From contig DKIT01000001.1 of the NCBI GenBank assembly GCA_002454415.1, forward strand, positions 71,687 to 83,505: DNA of 11,819 nt, given 5' to 3'. Shown here one piece after another: positions 1 to 7,810 of this stretch (positions are counted from its first letter, which is position 1; the number at the start of each line of letters is the position of its first letter). The position numbers and the translations under genes are program-made. The notes beneath the pieces were generated by a model, which did not search any database, had not been told where the DNA came from, and was given only the letters and a program-made list of their open reading frames with translations. The DNA is from Sphingobacterium sp. UBA6711 (lineage in GTDB: Bacteria > Bacteroidota > Bacteroidia > Sphingobacteriales > Sphingobacteriaceae).

Positions 1-1112
1 GCATAAAACGATGTAACCTTATGATCATAGATCTCAATATCTTGGTACAAGGCACCATTCATGTCACGTTTATCCCGAAAGAAGATATTTCCGCGTTTAT
101 CATTCTGCTTGTAACCGCGGGGATCAATCCCTAAGACCTTTATTTGTTTAATTTGATCACTCAGCTTATAGGTTAGGTGTTTAACCCGATATACCGCTCC
201 GTTACTGGTTTTCGTCCGTGAGATAATGTCTGCTGGATCAAGTTGGAAAGCCGTCCCTGTAATGGAGACTACACCAGCGGCAAGAGTTTCGGGGCTCAGA
301 TCCCCCTCTACCATAAAATCCCGTAAAACCGCTTTCTTTGTAAAGAAAGTAGTTGTACTATCTGGTCGTGTTGTATTTCCTTCTTCATAAGCTGTCGTGT
401 AATAGGGCTTTAACTTGGCATACTCTGCCTCATAACTCTCGTCATCCACGACAAAATAAGTATACTTACGGCTTTCGGTGGTCATATTCCGTCGCACCTC
501 ACTGATCCAAATTGGGCTGGTATGATAAGTCATCGTCTCACCGTCAAGGTGCACAGTATCAAAGGAAGCAATGGCTTCCACCTGTTTAGTGTTGAAAAAT
601 TTAGACTTCAATAAATTAAATATATTCTGTAGGGGTTTAAGCGGCTGGCCCACCACGTGATAAATCCCGTTGCTGGCGATCAGATTGCTTTGAGTAGGTA
701 CAACTCCATCAAATTCACCATGCGTAAACTCGACATATTTGTTGCGCATATTCAGGGCTTTCACGGTATCAACACCAGTATTCACATTGTATATCGAATT
801 AATAATATGATAGCCAACAAAACTTTTGACCACCGCTGTGTCTGTAAAGTCATAGTCAGCCTTAGCTGCCGCCATGGCCTCATTGGTCGGAATAATCAGT
901 GTATAATTTTTAGACGCTTTTAGTGATTCTGCATACCCGGATTTATTCAGTAGATCTGTAAAGGTTGAGAAATCCGAATTTTCGGAAATCAATTCATACA
1001 GTGTTTTTTGGGCACTGGTACTCCCGAAATGATCTTCCCATTTTTTTGTACAGGATGCAAGTGACAGTAAAAATACCACTACTACCCCCATATATTTTAA
1101 GGTATCTTTCAT
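1..1112 (-). CDS. Fasciclin (FAS1) domain lipoprotein, C-terminus cut by window edge
   Basis: Reading the minus strand from ATG at 1112 gives 370 open codons that run off the left edge, so the C-terminus is missing. The N-terminus is a lipoprotein signal: Lys3, a hydrophobic run at about residues 8-19 and lipobox LASC with Cys21, then TKKWEDHF; export and anchoring in the outer membrane are inferred. A FAS1 domain covers roughly residues 33-160, with the H1-like stretch YTLIIPTNEAM (70-80), the YH pair (101-102) and the closing motif ASNGIYHVVGQPLKP (146-160). A second, diverged FAS1 domain is likely at about 161-320: YTYFVVDDESY (217-227) and SNGAVYRVKHLTY (303-315) match the same two landmarks weakly. 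After that a new module begins (KQIKVLGIDPR, 322-332) and is truncated. The gene starts 12 bp after the stop of the 602-residue FAS1 gene, so it is the next member of the same operon. Ligand and exact role are unknown; adhesion or surface ligand binding are the family-based options. Confidence 0.85.
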   Translation of the reverse strand, partial: MKDTLKYMGVVVVFLLSLASCTKKWEDHFGSTSAQKTLYELISENSDFSTFTDLLNKSGYAESLKASKNYTLIIPTNEAMAAAKADYDFTDTAVVKSFVGYHIINSIYNVNTGVDTVKALNMRNKYVEFTHGEFDGVVPTQSNLIASNGIYHVVGQPLKPLQNIFNLLKSKFFNTKQVEAIASFDTVHLDGETMTYHTSPIWISEVRRNMTTESRKYTYFVVDDESYEAEYAKLKPYYTTAYEEGNTTRPDSTTTFFTKKAVLRDFMVEGDLSPETLAAGVVSITGTAFQLDPADIISRTKTSNGAVYRVKHLTYKLSDQIKQIKVLGIDPRGYKQNDKRGNIFFRDKRDMNGALYQDIEIYDHKVTSFY

Positions 1113-1124
1113 AATAATCTGTTC

Positions 1125-2933
1125 CTATTGTTGTGGTCTATAAAATAGTTCGCCTGTTAATTGATGGAATCGTGGATAATTTTGTTCTAGATCATCTGCT
1201 GGAATAAATTGGATCATATCCAGGTAAACGGTGTTACTACCACATTTTTTATCCTTTACCGCTTCAAATCGAATAACATGGCGGTCAGTCGTTTCCACAT
1301 TAATAATTCCGGCCAAGCGGCCTACATTCAACGAAGCCTCACTGCCTGTCTTCGCCTTCAATCCTCCAGTGATATTATTTGGGTTATAATCCCCGACAGT
1401 AGCCATATAACGTTTGTAGCCTTGGGAGAGCATGAGGTTATCTGCATTTGGATTGCTCAGGTCACTAACACCGGAAGCTGTCAAAGTTTGATTCAAAACG
1501 ATAATATTCGGCAAAATCTGTTCATCGGCCTTCCCAGGGTTGAAAGTTGCCTGTATCTCGGGCGCATCACCATGTTGCGCATAACAAACCCACACTTTAT
1601 AACGACCTTTCACCAAGTAAGGGGTCTTAAACTCAATCCATTTTGCCCGGTTGGCATTATTAAAACACAAGGATAAACTTAATAAATCACCATTTGCGTA
1701 AGGACGCTTAGATTCCAAAGCTTTATAATACGTGTAGGCATTGGTTCCGATCGTCAATACAGTAAGATTATTAAAGCCTATTGAGTTCGCTATTGGCTGA
1801 CCATTGGCAACCAACGGCTTAGCTGTACTCTGATAAGCACTACCTATAGCTGAAAGTAATTCTGGAGAGGTTGCTATATCAAAATAAACGGGTACTTGTG
1901 GTCTTACTTTTATCTTGACTTCCTGTTTACTTTCGTGGATCACACCATTGGAAGCCATTATATCACTATAAGATCGATTTAATTCTGATCCTGGTTCAAA
2001 GACGCCATTAAAGGTTCCCTCATTTAATAAAACATTGGTACTAAACAATTTGGTAGTAATAATTTCTTTAGGCGCCAAAGTATACAGACTGCCCCCCGCA
2101 ACGACATCTTCCAAAAACTTGACATCATTACTGATATGGTAAGCCACATATAACCATAAACTATCCTTGGGGTTCTTCGGATTACCTGTCTGGGAATATT
2201 TCGTCTTTAAATCAGCAATATCGTGTATCCCTAAAGTATTCAATGCTGAGTCTGACTCAACAATTAGGGTTTGAAATCGCTTGTTAGCAGCTATTTCCAT
2301 TCCACGCTTATAATACAATGTATCATAAAATCCAGTTTCTTTTAGTGCGGCAGAAAAAATACTATATCTCGAGTTACCAGCAACCATTTCAGCAATACTC
2401 TGGACCGGTGGGGTCAATACTTTATCGATCGCATGGATAATACCATTGCCACAAAAAATATTCGATTTAGTAACCAGAGCAGATTTATTGATACGATAAT
2501 TTCCACGAAGTACATCCGTGTATAAATACTCACCAAACAAACTCGGTGTCTTGATCTTTCCATCCGAAAAACGGAGTGTACCTACCGTGTCTCGAATAAC
2601 ATGATATTTGACAAAGTCTAACAACTCAGCATCGGTGAAATCGGTTAAGGCCGACTTACCTTGATCCTTCATCCAAGCGGTGATACTTGCATTATTTGGC
2701 GCAAATAGCGTATAGGTACCATAGGCTCCAAGATAACCCGCTGTTTTCGAACGGTACATAATATCGGTCAATAAAGAATAATCATCCGCATGTTGCTCGA
2801 GATAACCGGTAATATTCACCTCATCGGTTGTCGTTGTGCGGTAATTTTCTTTCTGGCAGGCCTGAATCAGACCGACAATTAGTACAACCAATGCACTAAC
2901 TATCCAAAATGACATATTCAGTTGCTTTTTCAT
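1125..2933 (-). CDS. Lipoprotein with two FAS1 domains and a C-terminal beta-rich domain
   Basis: This 602-residue protein has a lipoprotein signal: KKQ at the start, hydrophobic residues about 8-24 and Cys26 in LIQAC (Gln at -2 is slightly unusual). A shorter start at Met7 would keep the same signal. FAS1 domain 1 spans about 37-175, with YTLFAPNNASI (74-84), KYH (109-111) and NGIIHAIDKVLTPP (163-176). FAS1 domain 2 spans about 176-336: FQTLIVESDSA (220-230), AYHISND (264-270) and ASNGVIHESKQ (327-337); it lacks the classic FAPT-type motif. Residues about 347-580 are not FAS1: alternating hydrophobic strands such as AKWIEFKTPYLVKGRYKVWV (430-449) and the ending HVIRFEAV ... NTVYLDMIQFIP suggest a jelly-roll or carbohydrate-binding-module-like beta-sandwich. 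That fold is inferred from pattern only. The gene lies 115 bp after the SusD-like gene and 12 bp before another FAS1 gene, occupying the position where SusE/F or surface glycan-binding proteins usually sit. A surface ligand-binding role is therefore plausible but unproven. Confidence 0.9.
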   Translation of the reverse strand: MKKQLNMSFWIVSALVVLIVGLIQACQKENYRTTTTDEVNITGYLEQHADDYSLLTDIMYRSKTAGYLGAYGTYTLFAPNNASITAWMKDQGKSALTDFTDAELLDFVKYHVIRDTVGTLRFSDGKIKTPSLFGEYLYTDVLRGNYRINKSALVTKSNIFCGNGIIHAIDKVLTPPVQSIAEMVAGNSRYSIFSAALKETGFYDTLYYKRGMEIAANKRFQTLIVESDSALNTLGIHDIADLKTKYSQTGNPKNPKDSLWLYVAYHISNDVKFLEDVVAGGSLYTLAPKEIITTKLFSTNVLLNEGTFNGVFEPGSELNRSYSDIMASNGVIHESKQEVKIKVRPQVPVYFDIATSPELLSAIGSAYQSTAKPLVANGQPIANSIGFNNLTVLTIGTNAYTYYKALESKRPYANGDLLSLSLCFNNANRAKWIEFKTPYLVKGRYKVWVCYAQHGDAPEIQATFNPGKADEQILPNIIVLNQTLTASGVSDLSNPNADNLMLSQGYKRYMATVGDYNPNNITGGLKAKTGSEASLNVGRLAGIINVETTDRHVIRFEAVKDKKCGSNTVYLDMIQFIPADDLEQNYPRFHQLTGELFYRPQQ

Positions 2934-2948
2934 ATGTAAATAATTATT

Positions 2949-3044
2949 TCATGAGCTCGCAAGCTCGGTTTGTTTTTTAAGTCCATATGGAATATCCACA
3001 TTATTTTCATTCGTGCTTGTATGTTGTGACTGCGGATATTTCAT
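2949..3044 (-). other. Doubtful 31-codon ORF in the gap after the SusD-like gene
   Basis: ATG at 3044 lies 4 nt after the SusD-like gene's TAA, and the frame stays open to TGA at 2951-2949. The peptide begins MKYPQSQHTS, is rich in Asn, Gln, Ser and Thr, and ends LASS; it has no signal peptide or membrane segment. It is in the same frame as the downstream FAS1 gene, separated from that gene's ATG by the TGA and five sense codons. It could be a coupling leader peptide, a former 5' extension or pure chance; I do not recognise it and consider translation unproven. Confidence 0.15.
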
Positions 3045-3048
3045 AAAT

Positions 3049-4509
3049 TTATTTTAAGTAAAATGGATTTTGTTTTAGCGATTGATCCTTAAATAACTCG
3101 GTTTCCAAGATCGGGAGATAGTGGCTATCGGTGTCTCTTACCTTACTGATCGCCGATTGCTGCACATTGGAGTCCGCGGTTTTAGTCACCAGGTCTACCA
3201 AGACATTTAAGTTCGAATAACTATCCTTTTTTGCCAACCGTAAAAGGTCAAACCAGCGCTTACCTTCAAAGGTCAACTCACGAGCTCTTTCATCGAAAAC
3301 GTAGAATACAATACTCTCGGTATCATTTTCATCGACCAGCGCATCAGATGCAGCGATAGCTTTTCTTTTCGTCCGCAGCTCATTAATCAATTGCAAAGCT
3401 TCTGCTCCTCTACCCAATTCAGCCAGCGCTTCCGCCCGCATCAACATAATGTCGGAAATTCGATAAATTTGAAAGTTAAAATAATTCGGTGTTTCTAAGC
3501 CATACTTGACAATACTGCCTGCGGGTAGATATAAGCTCCCTTCACCACGTGAATCGGATAGGTCTGCATCTACATCCGCATTTGATGGAAAAATTTCGGA
3601 ATTCAATAGGTCTACATTGGCCATAAAAGGTTTCTTATCGGCCAAAACCAAGTCAAACATGGGATTTACCTGAGAGCCCTTATGACTAATCTCAAAGATG
3701 GTCTCCGCCGTTCCACCATCAAAAATAGAAACTGTAGCTACGCCATTTAACCGATATCGGTTCGTATTTAGTATTTTGGCTGTCTCCACTTCCACTTTAT
3801 CGTATTGTTCCAACCAGAGGTATACATCAGCCAGCATCGCAGTTACCGCCGGCCTAGTTACTCTACCAGCATTTGTCGCATTATAATCAACAGACTCGAC
3901 GAGATACTCAGGCACCATTCCCTGAGCTTTAATCAAATCTGCTTCAATTTGTTTCAAAACCTCTTCAGCAGAGGATTGGGTAGTCGGTACGATATCCGTA
4001 TCTTTTGCGATACCTTTTAATTTTAATGGAATATCTCGAAAGGTACGTACCAAATAAAAATACAGGAAGCTCCGAATAGCGAGTGCCTCACCGATAGCAT
4101 CATTGTATGCCGCATCAGTAAAGGTAGGATCAGACGCTTTAGCTAGTGGAGCTTTGTCGATTAAGAGGTTACAGTCATTGATGGCTGAATATATAGCGCT
4201 CCAATCAGAGAGCATATTAGTGCTCAGAATATTGTAATTTTTGACGTAGCGATTATCATCACTCGCATAACTGGTTAGCCCGACCAGATCAGCCCGCAAT
4301 TCTCCCCAAAGGAATAGGCTTCTTTCTACCCCACCGCCATTTAGGGATGAATAGATCCCTATTAAGCCAGCATGTACATCTTCCTTAGTTTTCCAGAACT
4401 CATCATTAGTAATCCCATCCTGTGGCTGCAGGTCAAGCCATTTATTACATGAATTGAGCGATACGCTAGATAGTGCAAGAAGGCTCATTATAATTATCTT
4501 TCTCATCAT
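3049..4509 (-). CDS. SusD/RagB-family outer-membrane lipoprotein
   Basis: A 486-residue protein, typical in length for the SusD/RagB family. In known systems this lipoprotein sits as a lid on the SusC barrel, binds the ligand outside the cell and feeds it to the transporter. The signal peptide has a hydrophobic run at about 5-18 and lipobox LNSC with Cys21, followed by NKWLDLQPQDGIT, the family's standard mature N-terminus. The N-terminal half carries the TPR-like helices (DCNLLIDKA 112-120; EALAIRSFLYFYLVRTF 141-157; AMLADVYLWL 224-233). The C-terminal half has the family hallmarks YRISDIMLMRAEALAELG (349-366), INELRTKRKA (375-384), FDERARELTFEGKRWFDLLR (405-424) and a final YLPI...QNPFY. 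Two adjacent ATG codons (4509, 4506) are both usable. It starts 7 bp after the SusC-like stop, so the pair is co-transcribed and probably translationally coupled. The specific ligand cannot be read from the sequence. Confidence 0.97.
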   Translation of the reverse strand: MMRKIIIMSLLALSSVSLNSCNKWLDLQPQDGITNDEFWKTKEDVHAGLIGIYSSLNGGGVERSLFLWGELRADLVGLTSYASDDNRYVKNYNILSTNMLSDWSAIYSAINDCNLLIDKAPLAKASDPTFTDAAYNDAIGEALAIRSFLYFYLVRTFRDIPLKLKGIAKDTDIVPTTQSSAEEVLKQIEADLIKAQGMVPEYLVESVDYNATNAGRVTRPAVTAMLADVYLWLEQYDKVEVETAKILNTNRYRLNGVATVSIFDGGTAETIFEISHKGSQVNPMFDLVLADKKPFMANVDLLNSEIFPSNADVDADLSDSRGEGSLYLPAGSIVKYGLETPNYFNFQIYRISDIMLMRAEALAELGRGAEALQLINELRTKRKAIAASDALVDENDTESIVFYVFDERARELTFEGKRWFDLLRLAKKDSYSNLNVLVDLVTKTADSNVQQSAISKVRDTDSHYLPILETELFKDQSLKQNPFYLK

Positions 4510-4516
4510 CTTTCAA

Positions 4517-7500
4517 TTAAAAACGTGCAGTAATACCTAATGTCACCGTCTTTAGTGGCGGCGTCATGGAATCGTCTTTTAATACCGTAAAGGCATCTTT
4601 TAATTTCACGGCCACATCCGGATCTTGTCCAGTGTACTTGGTAAAGGTCAAAAGATTTTCAACTGTTATATACGTACTCAGCGCGCCTATTCTCAGGCGA
4701 TTCAAGAATTCCTGTGTGAAATCATATTTCAGGGTTAGCGTGCGCAACCGGATAAAGGAGGCATCTTCTACATAGCGACTGGATCCCAAGGAATTATAAC
4801 CTGTACCAAACAACGCTCTTGGAATATCCGTCACATCACCTTCTTTACGCCAACGACGCAATACCGCCGTACTTTGATTGTTATAAGTAGTCATATCGGT
4901 GGTATTCATCTGTGTACCGTTGATCATATCAATCCCTTGCCGATAATTAAAAAAAGCACTTAACTTCAGTCGTTTGTTATAGCCTACATTAAAACCAAAG
5001 CCACCGGTCAATTTAGGGTTACTGTTTCCCAAGTACACAATATCTTTCTGATCGATCACGCCATCATGGTTAATATCTTCATACATGGCATCTCCCGGTT
5101 GGAATACATAATCAACCGTTGGATAGTTAAACCGCATATACACCACATCACCATCCGGACTGACAATCTGGTTGCCCTGCGCATCGGTTGCGATCGTTGA
5201 TGCTTTATCTTTGTAAACACCCTGATAGCGGAAACCATAGAAAGAACCAAAAGGATTGTCTTCTTGCAGATAGGCAAAAAATGTTTTGTTTTTCAGGGAT
5301 GACTTCGCATTTTCCCGCGGGTATAAAGGTGAGATTTCGCGAATCACGTTTTGATTGTGGGCAATATTGAAATTAAAACTGACGTCCCATTTCTTGTTGC
5401 GGACAGGTACTACATTCAAGGATGCCTCCCAGCCGTCATTGTCCATGGTGCCCACATTCATACTGATTTCGCTAAAACCATTGTACGTGGGGATCTGGAT
5501 TTTATCCATCATCAGATCTGTTGTTCTCTTTTTGTAAACTTCAGCACCAAAAGTCAGGCGATAGTCAAACATATCCACATCTAAACCCAAGTTTTGCTGT
5601 GTTACCGTTTCCCATTTCAGATCTGCGAGTTCCAGATTGCTGGAATAGACTCCATTTTCGCCCAAGTAGGCATAATCATAGGTCTTATACACATTGATAT
5701 AGCTATAATCTCGTCTTGGCGCATTCCCGCTACGGCCCCAACTCGCCCGCAGTTTAACGTCTTTGATCTGCCGAATATCCTTCAAAAAGTTTTCCCGACC
5801 GATTTGCCAGGCTGCAGAAAAGGCTGGAAATATACCATAGCGATTGTCTGGACCAAATCTAGAGTTACCGTCACCACGCACACTGGCGGCTACCACATAC
5901 TTTTCTAAAAACATATAGTTGGCTTGAATCAAACCTCCTATAGATCTGCTTTCTGTAGTGATTGATTTGGCATCTCCGGTCAATGTCCTAGAAGGTACTG
6001 TCGGGTCCTGCAAATAGGAAGAGGCCGTATTGGTGGAGCTCAGGCCCTGGATCGTACTCCGGTAATCTGAGGTCAGGAAAGACATATTCGCGGTAAACAA
6101 ATGCTTTTTACCCAATTGTGGTGTATATAATAGACTCGTCTTCGTGTTGAGTGAAAATTCGTCCAAATCTGAATCAGAAGCCCTATTGACAGAAGCCTCG
6201 GTAAAAGGCCTTCCAGTAGCCAACTGGGGTAAGAAATTTTTTGATTTATTGTTGCGGATATTGAGGGCGAGATTACTGGAAAACCGCAGTACATTTGGAA
6301 TCAATTTGTAATCAATATTAAATCGGGTATTTAGGATGTCACCCAACTGCTTGTTGATCGCATTTTTAACCATTGATAGCGGGTTATATGTTCCTGAAGC
6401 ATTTTTATCCACCTCAGCAGGTCTGAAATATCCCTGTGCTGTAATGGCAGGATTGAATAGGTTGCCCGTTAGGTTTCCATATTCATCGTATTCCCAAATA
6501 GCTTGGTTAGGCATTTTCTGATAGGCCACATCCCTTACATTTTTATAAAAAATATTATCGTTAGAAACATGACTATAGGATACATCTGACTGGAAGCTTA
6601 TTCGTTCGGAAACCACATAATCAAGATTGATGCGGGCTGATAAGCGATTAAGACCAGTACCGATCGTCGTTCCTTCCTGATTAAAATAACCGATCGAAGT
6701 CAAGTAACGAGCCTTCTCACCACCACCGCGTACCTGAATGTTGTGATCCTGAAAATAGCCTAATTGTGTAATTGCATCGATCCAATTGGAATTATTGCTG
6801 TAATTATGGTAAATATAGGTATCGTTTGGATCGTACTGAAACTGTTGTGCATTCTCTGTTGTCGAAAATACACGTCCTGCATTGTAAAATGATTCCTGTA
6901 ACATGGTCGTATATTGATCGCCATTTAACAGTGGTATTGCCTGTGGTTGTTTTGAAAACGACCCTTTAAACGTATATCCGAAGGAAGGTGCGCTTACAGT
7001 ACCCCTTTTGGTATTAATCACTAATACACCGTTGGCCCCACGTGACCCCCATACTGCTGTCGCCGCAGCATCCTTTAATACCGAAATATCCTGAATATCG
7101 GACGGTGCAATATTAAGTAGCTGTCCGTAAGAATTTTCATCGGAAGTCGCAAAATCAAAATCATCAGGTACAGTGATATCATAGGGCATCCCGTCGACTA
7201 CGATCAAGGGATCTGTTGCACCGTTAAGGGAGGAGGTACCCCGGATTCGGATTTGCATCCCTGCGCCCGGATCACCGGATACAGTCGTAATATCCACGCC
7301 GGGTAAACGGCCCTGTAAGGCTTGGTCGACTGAAGCGGACTGCATTTCAGACATCTCATCCATACTAATTGTTGAGATCGCTGCTGTATTTCGAGCTTTA
7401 GAGATCCCCATCCCCATGCCATCGTTTACAGGTTTACCGCGGGAAACAGTGACTTCTTCAATCATATGTTGCGCTGATTCGATCTGTAGGTTGATCGATT

Positions 7501-7798
7501 TTCGCTCACCAACCAAGGTTGGAACAGATGACTTATACCCCGTGCTGCTTACCATTATTTTTAAACCTTTCATATTGGCCCGAAGGCTATAGTTTCCTTC
7601 CACATCCGTTGTGGTCCCTACAATTGTCCGGTTTTCGTTGTCTTTTAATACGACTGTGGCACCAACCACTGGTCGATTCGTTTTCTTCTCCGTTACTTTT
7701 CCAATCAAAAGTGACACATTTTGTGCGTACGTAGGCGATTGAAATCCTGCAAAAAAGCCGATTAGCAGAACAAAAAATTTAATTTGTTTCATCATCAT
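4517..7798 (-). CDS. SusC/RagA-family TonB-dependent outer-membrane transporter
   Basis: A 1093-residue protein of normal SusC length that imports bound ligand across the outer membrane using TonB energy, in complex with the SusD-like partner encoded 7 bp downstream. It has a Sec signal peptide with probable cleavage at TYA|QN (25/26). A carboxypeptidase-regulatory-like domain follows at about 31-107 (GKVTEKKTNRPVVGATVVLK and DVEGNYSL), then a TonB-box-like stretch at IEEVTVSRG (113-121). The plug spans about 130-266, with LQGRLPGVDI (161-170), IRIRGTSSLNG (183-193), PLIVVDGMPYD (197-207) and the SusC signature ISVLKDAAATAVWGSRGANG (238-257; Trp250 where many relatives have Tyr). The beta-barrel fills the rest, ending in the aromatic GITARF expected for BAM recognition. 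A calcium-loop pattern DxNxDGxIDxxD occurs at 908-919, which is common in the family. There is no STN domain before the plug, so direct signalling to an anti-sigma factor is unlikely. Three tandem ATG codons (7798, 7795, 7792) make the exact start ambiguous. It starts 12 bp after the preceding FAS1 gene. Confidence 0.98.
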   Translation of the reverse strand: MMMKQIKFFVLLIGFFAGFQSPTYAQNVSLLIGKVTEKKTNRPVVGATVVLKDNENRTIVGTTTDVEGNYSLRANMKGLKIMVSSTGYKSSVPTLVGERKSINLQIESAQHMIEEVTVSRGKPVNDGMGMGISKARNTAAISTISMDEMSEMQSASVDQALQGRLPGVDITTVSGDPGAGMQIRIRGTSSLNGATDPLIVVDGMPYDITVPDDFDFATSDENSYGQLLNIAPSDIQDISVLKDAAATAVWGSRGANGVLVINTKRGTVSAPSFGYTFKGSFSKQPQAIPLLNGDQYTTMLQESFYNAGRVFSTTENAQQFQYDPNDTYIYHNYSNNSNWIDAITQLGYFQDHNIQVRGGGEKARYLTSIGYFNQEGTTIGTGLNRLSARINLDYVVSERISFQSDVSYSHVSNDNIFYKNVRDVAYQKMPNQAIWEYDEYGNLTGNLFNPAITAQGYFRPAEVDKNASGTYNPLSMVKNAINKQLGDILNTRFNIDYKLIPNVLRFSSNLALNIRNNKSKNFLPQLATGRPFTEASVNRASDSDLDEFSLNTKTSLLYTPQLGKKHLFTANMSFLTSDYRSTIQGLSSTNTASSYLQDPTVPSRTLTGDAKSITTESRSIGGLIQANYMFLEKYVVAASVRGDGNSRFGPDNRYGIFPAFSAAWQIGRENFLKDIRQIKDVKLRASWGRSGNAPRRDYSYINVYKTYDYAYLGENGVYSSNLELADLKWETVTQQNLGLDVDMFDYRLTFGAEVYKKRTTDLMMDKIQIPTYNGFSEISMNVGTMDNDGWEASLNVVPVRNKKWDVSFNFNIAHNQNVIREISPLYPRENAKSSLKNKTFFAYLQEDNPFGSFYGFRYQGVYKDKASTIATDAQGNQIVSPDGDVVYMRFNYPTVDYVFQPGDAMYEDINHDGVIDQKDIVYLGNSNPKLTGGFGFNVGYNKRLKLSAFFNYRQGIDMINGTQMNTTDMTTYNNQSTAVLRRWRKEGDVTDIPRALFGTGYNSLGSSRYVEDASFIRLRTLTLKYDFTQEFLNRLRIGALSTYITVENLLTFTKYTGQDPDVAVKLKDAFTVLKDDSMTPPLKTVTLGITARF

Positions 7799-7810
7799 AG
7801 GAGGTCTGGG

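Noticed and set aside
1209..1676. 155-codon plus-strand open frame, and similar plus-strand frames at 657-923, 5594-5908 and 11393-11674
   Set aside because: Each lies wholly antisense to a strongly supported gene, has no recognisable domain or signal, and is explained as a shadow frame.
2953..2978. Hairpin GAGCT-CGCA-AGCTC followed by a T-run on the plus strand, like a terminator
   Set aside because: The stem is only 5 bp and the T-run lies on the strand with no gene; on the transcribed minus strand there is no U-tract after the stem, so it would not terminate the operon.
5042..5077. DxNxDGxIDxxD motif in the SusC-like protein as a sign of a dockerin or EF-hand protein
   Set aside because: A single loop of this kind near the C-terminal part of the barrel is common in SusC-family proteins and does not indicate a cellulosome-type module.
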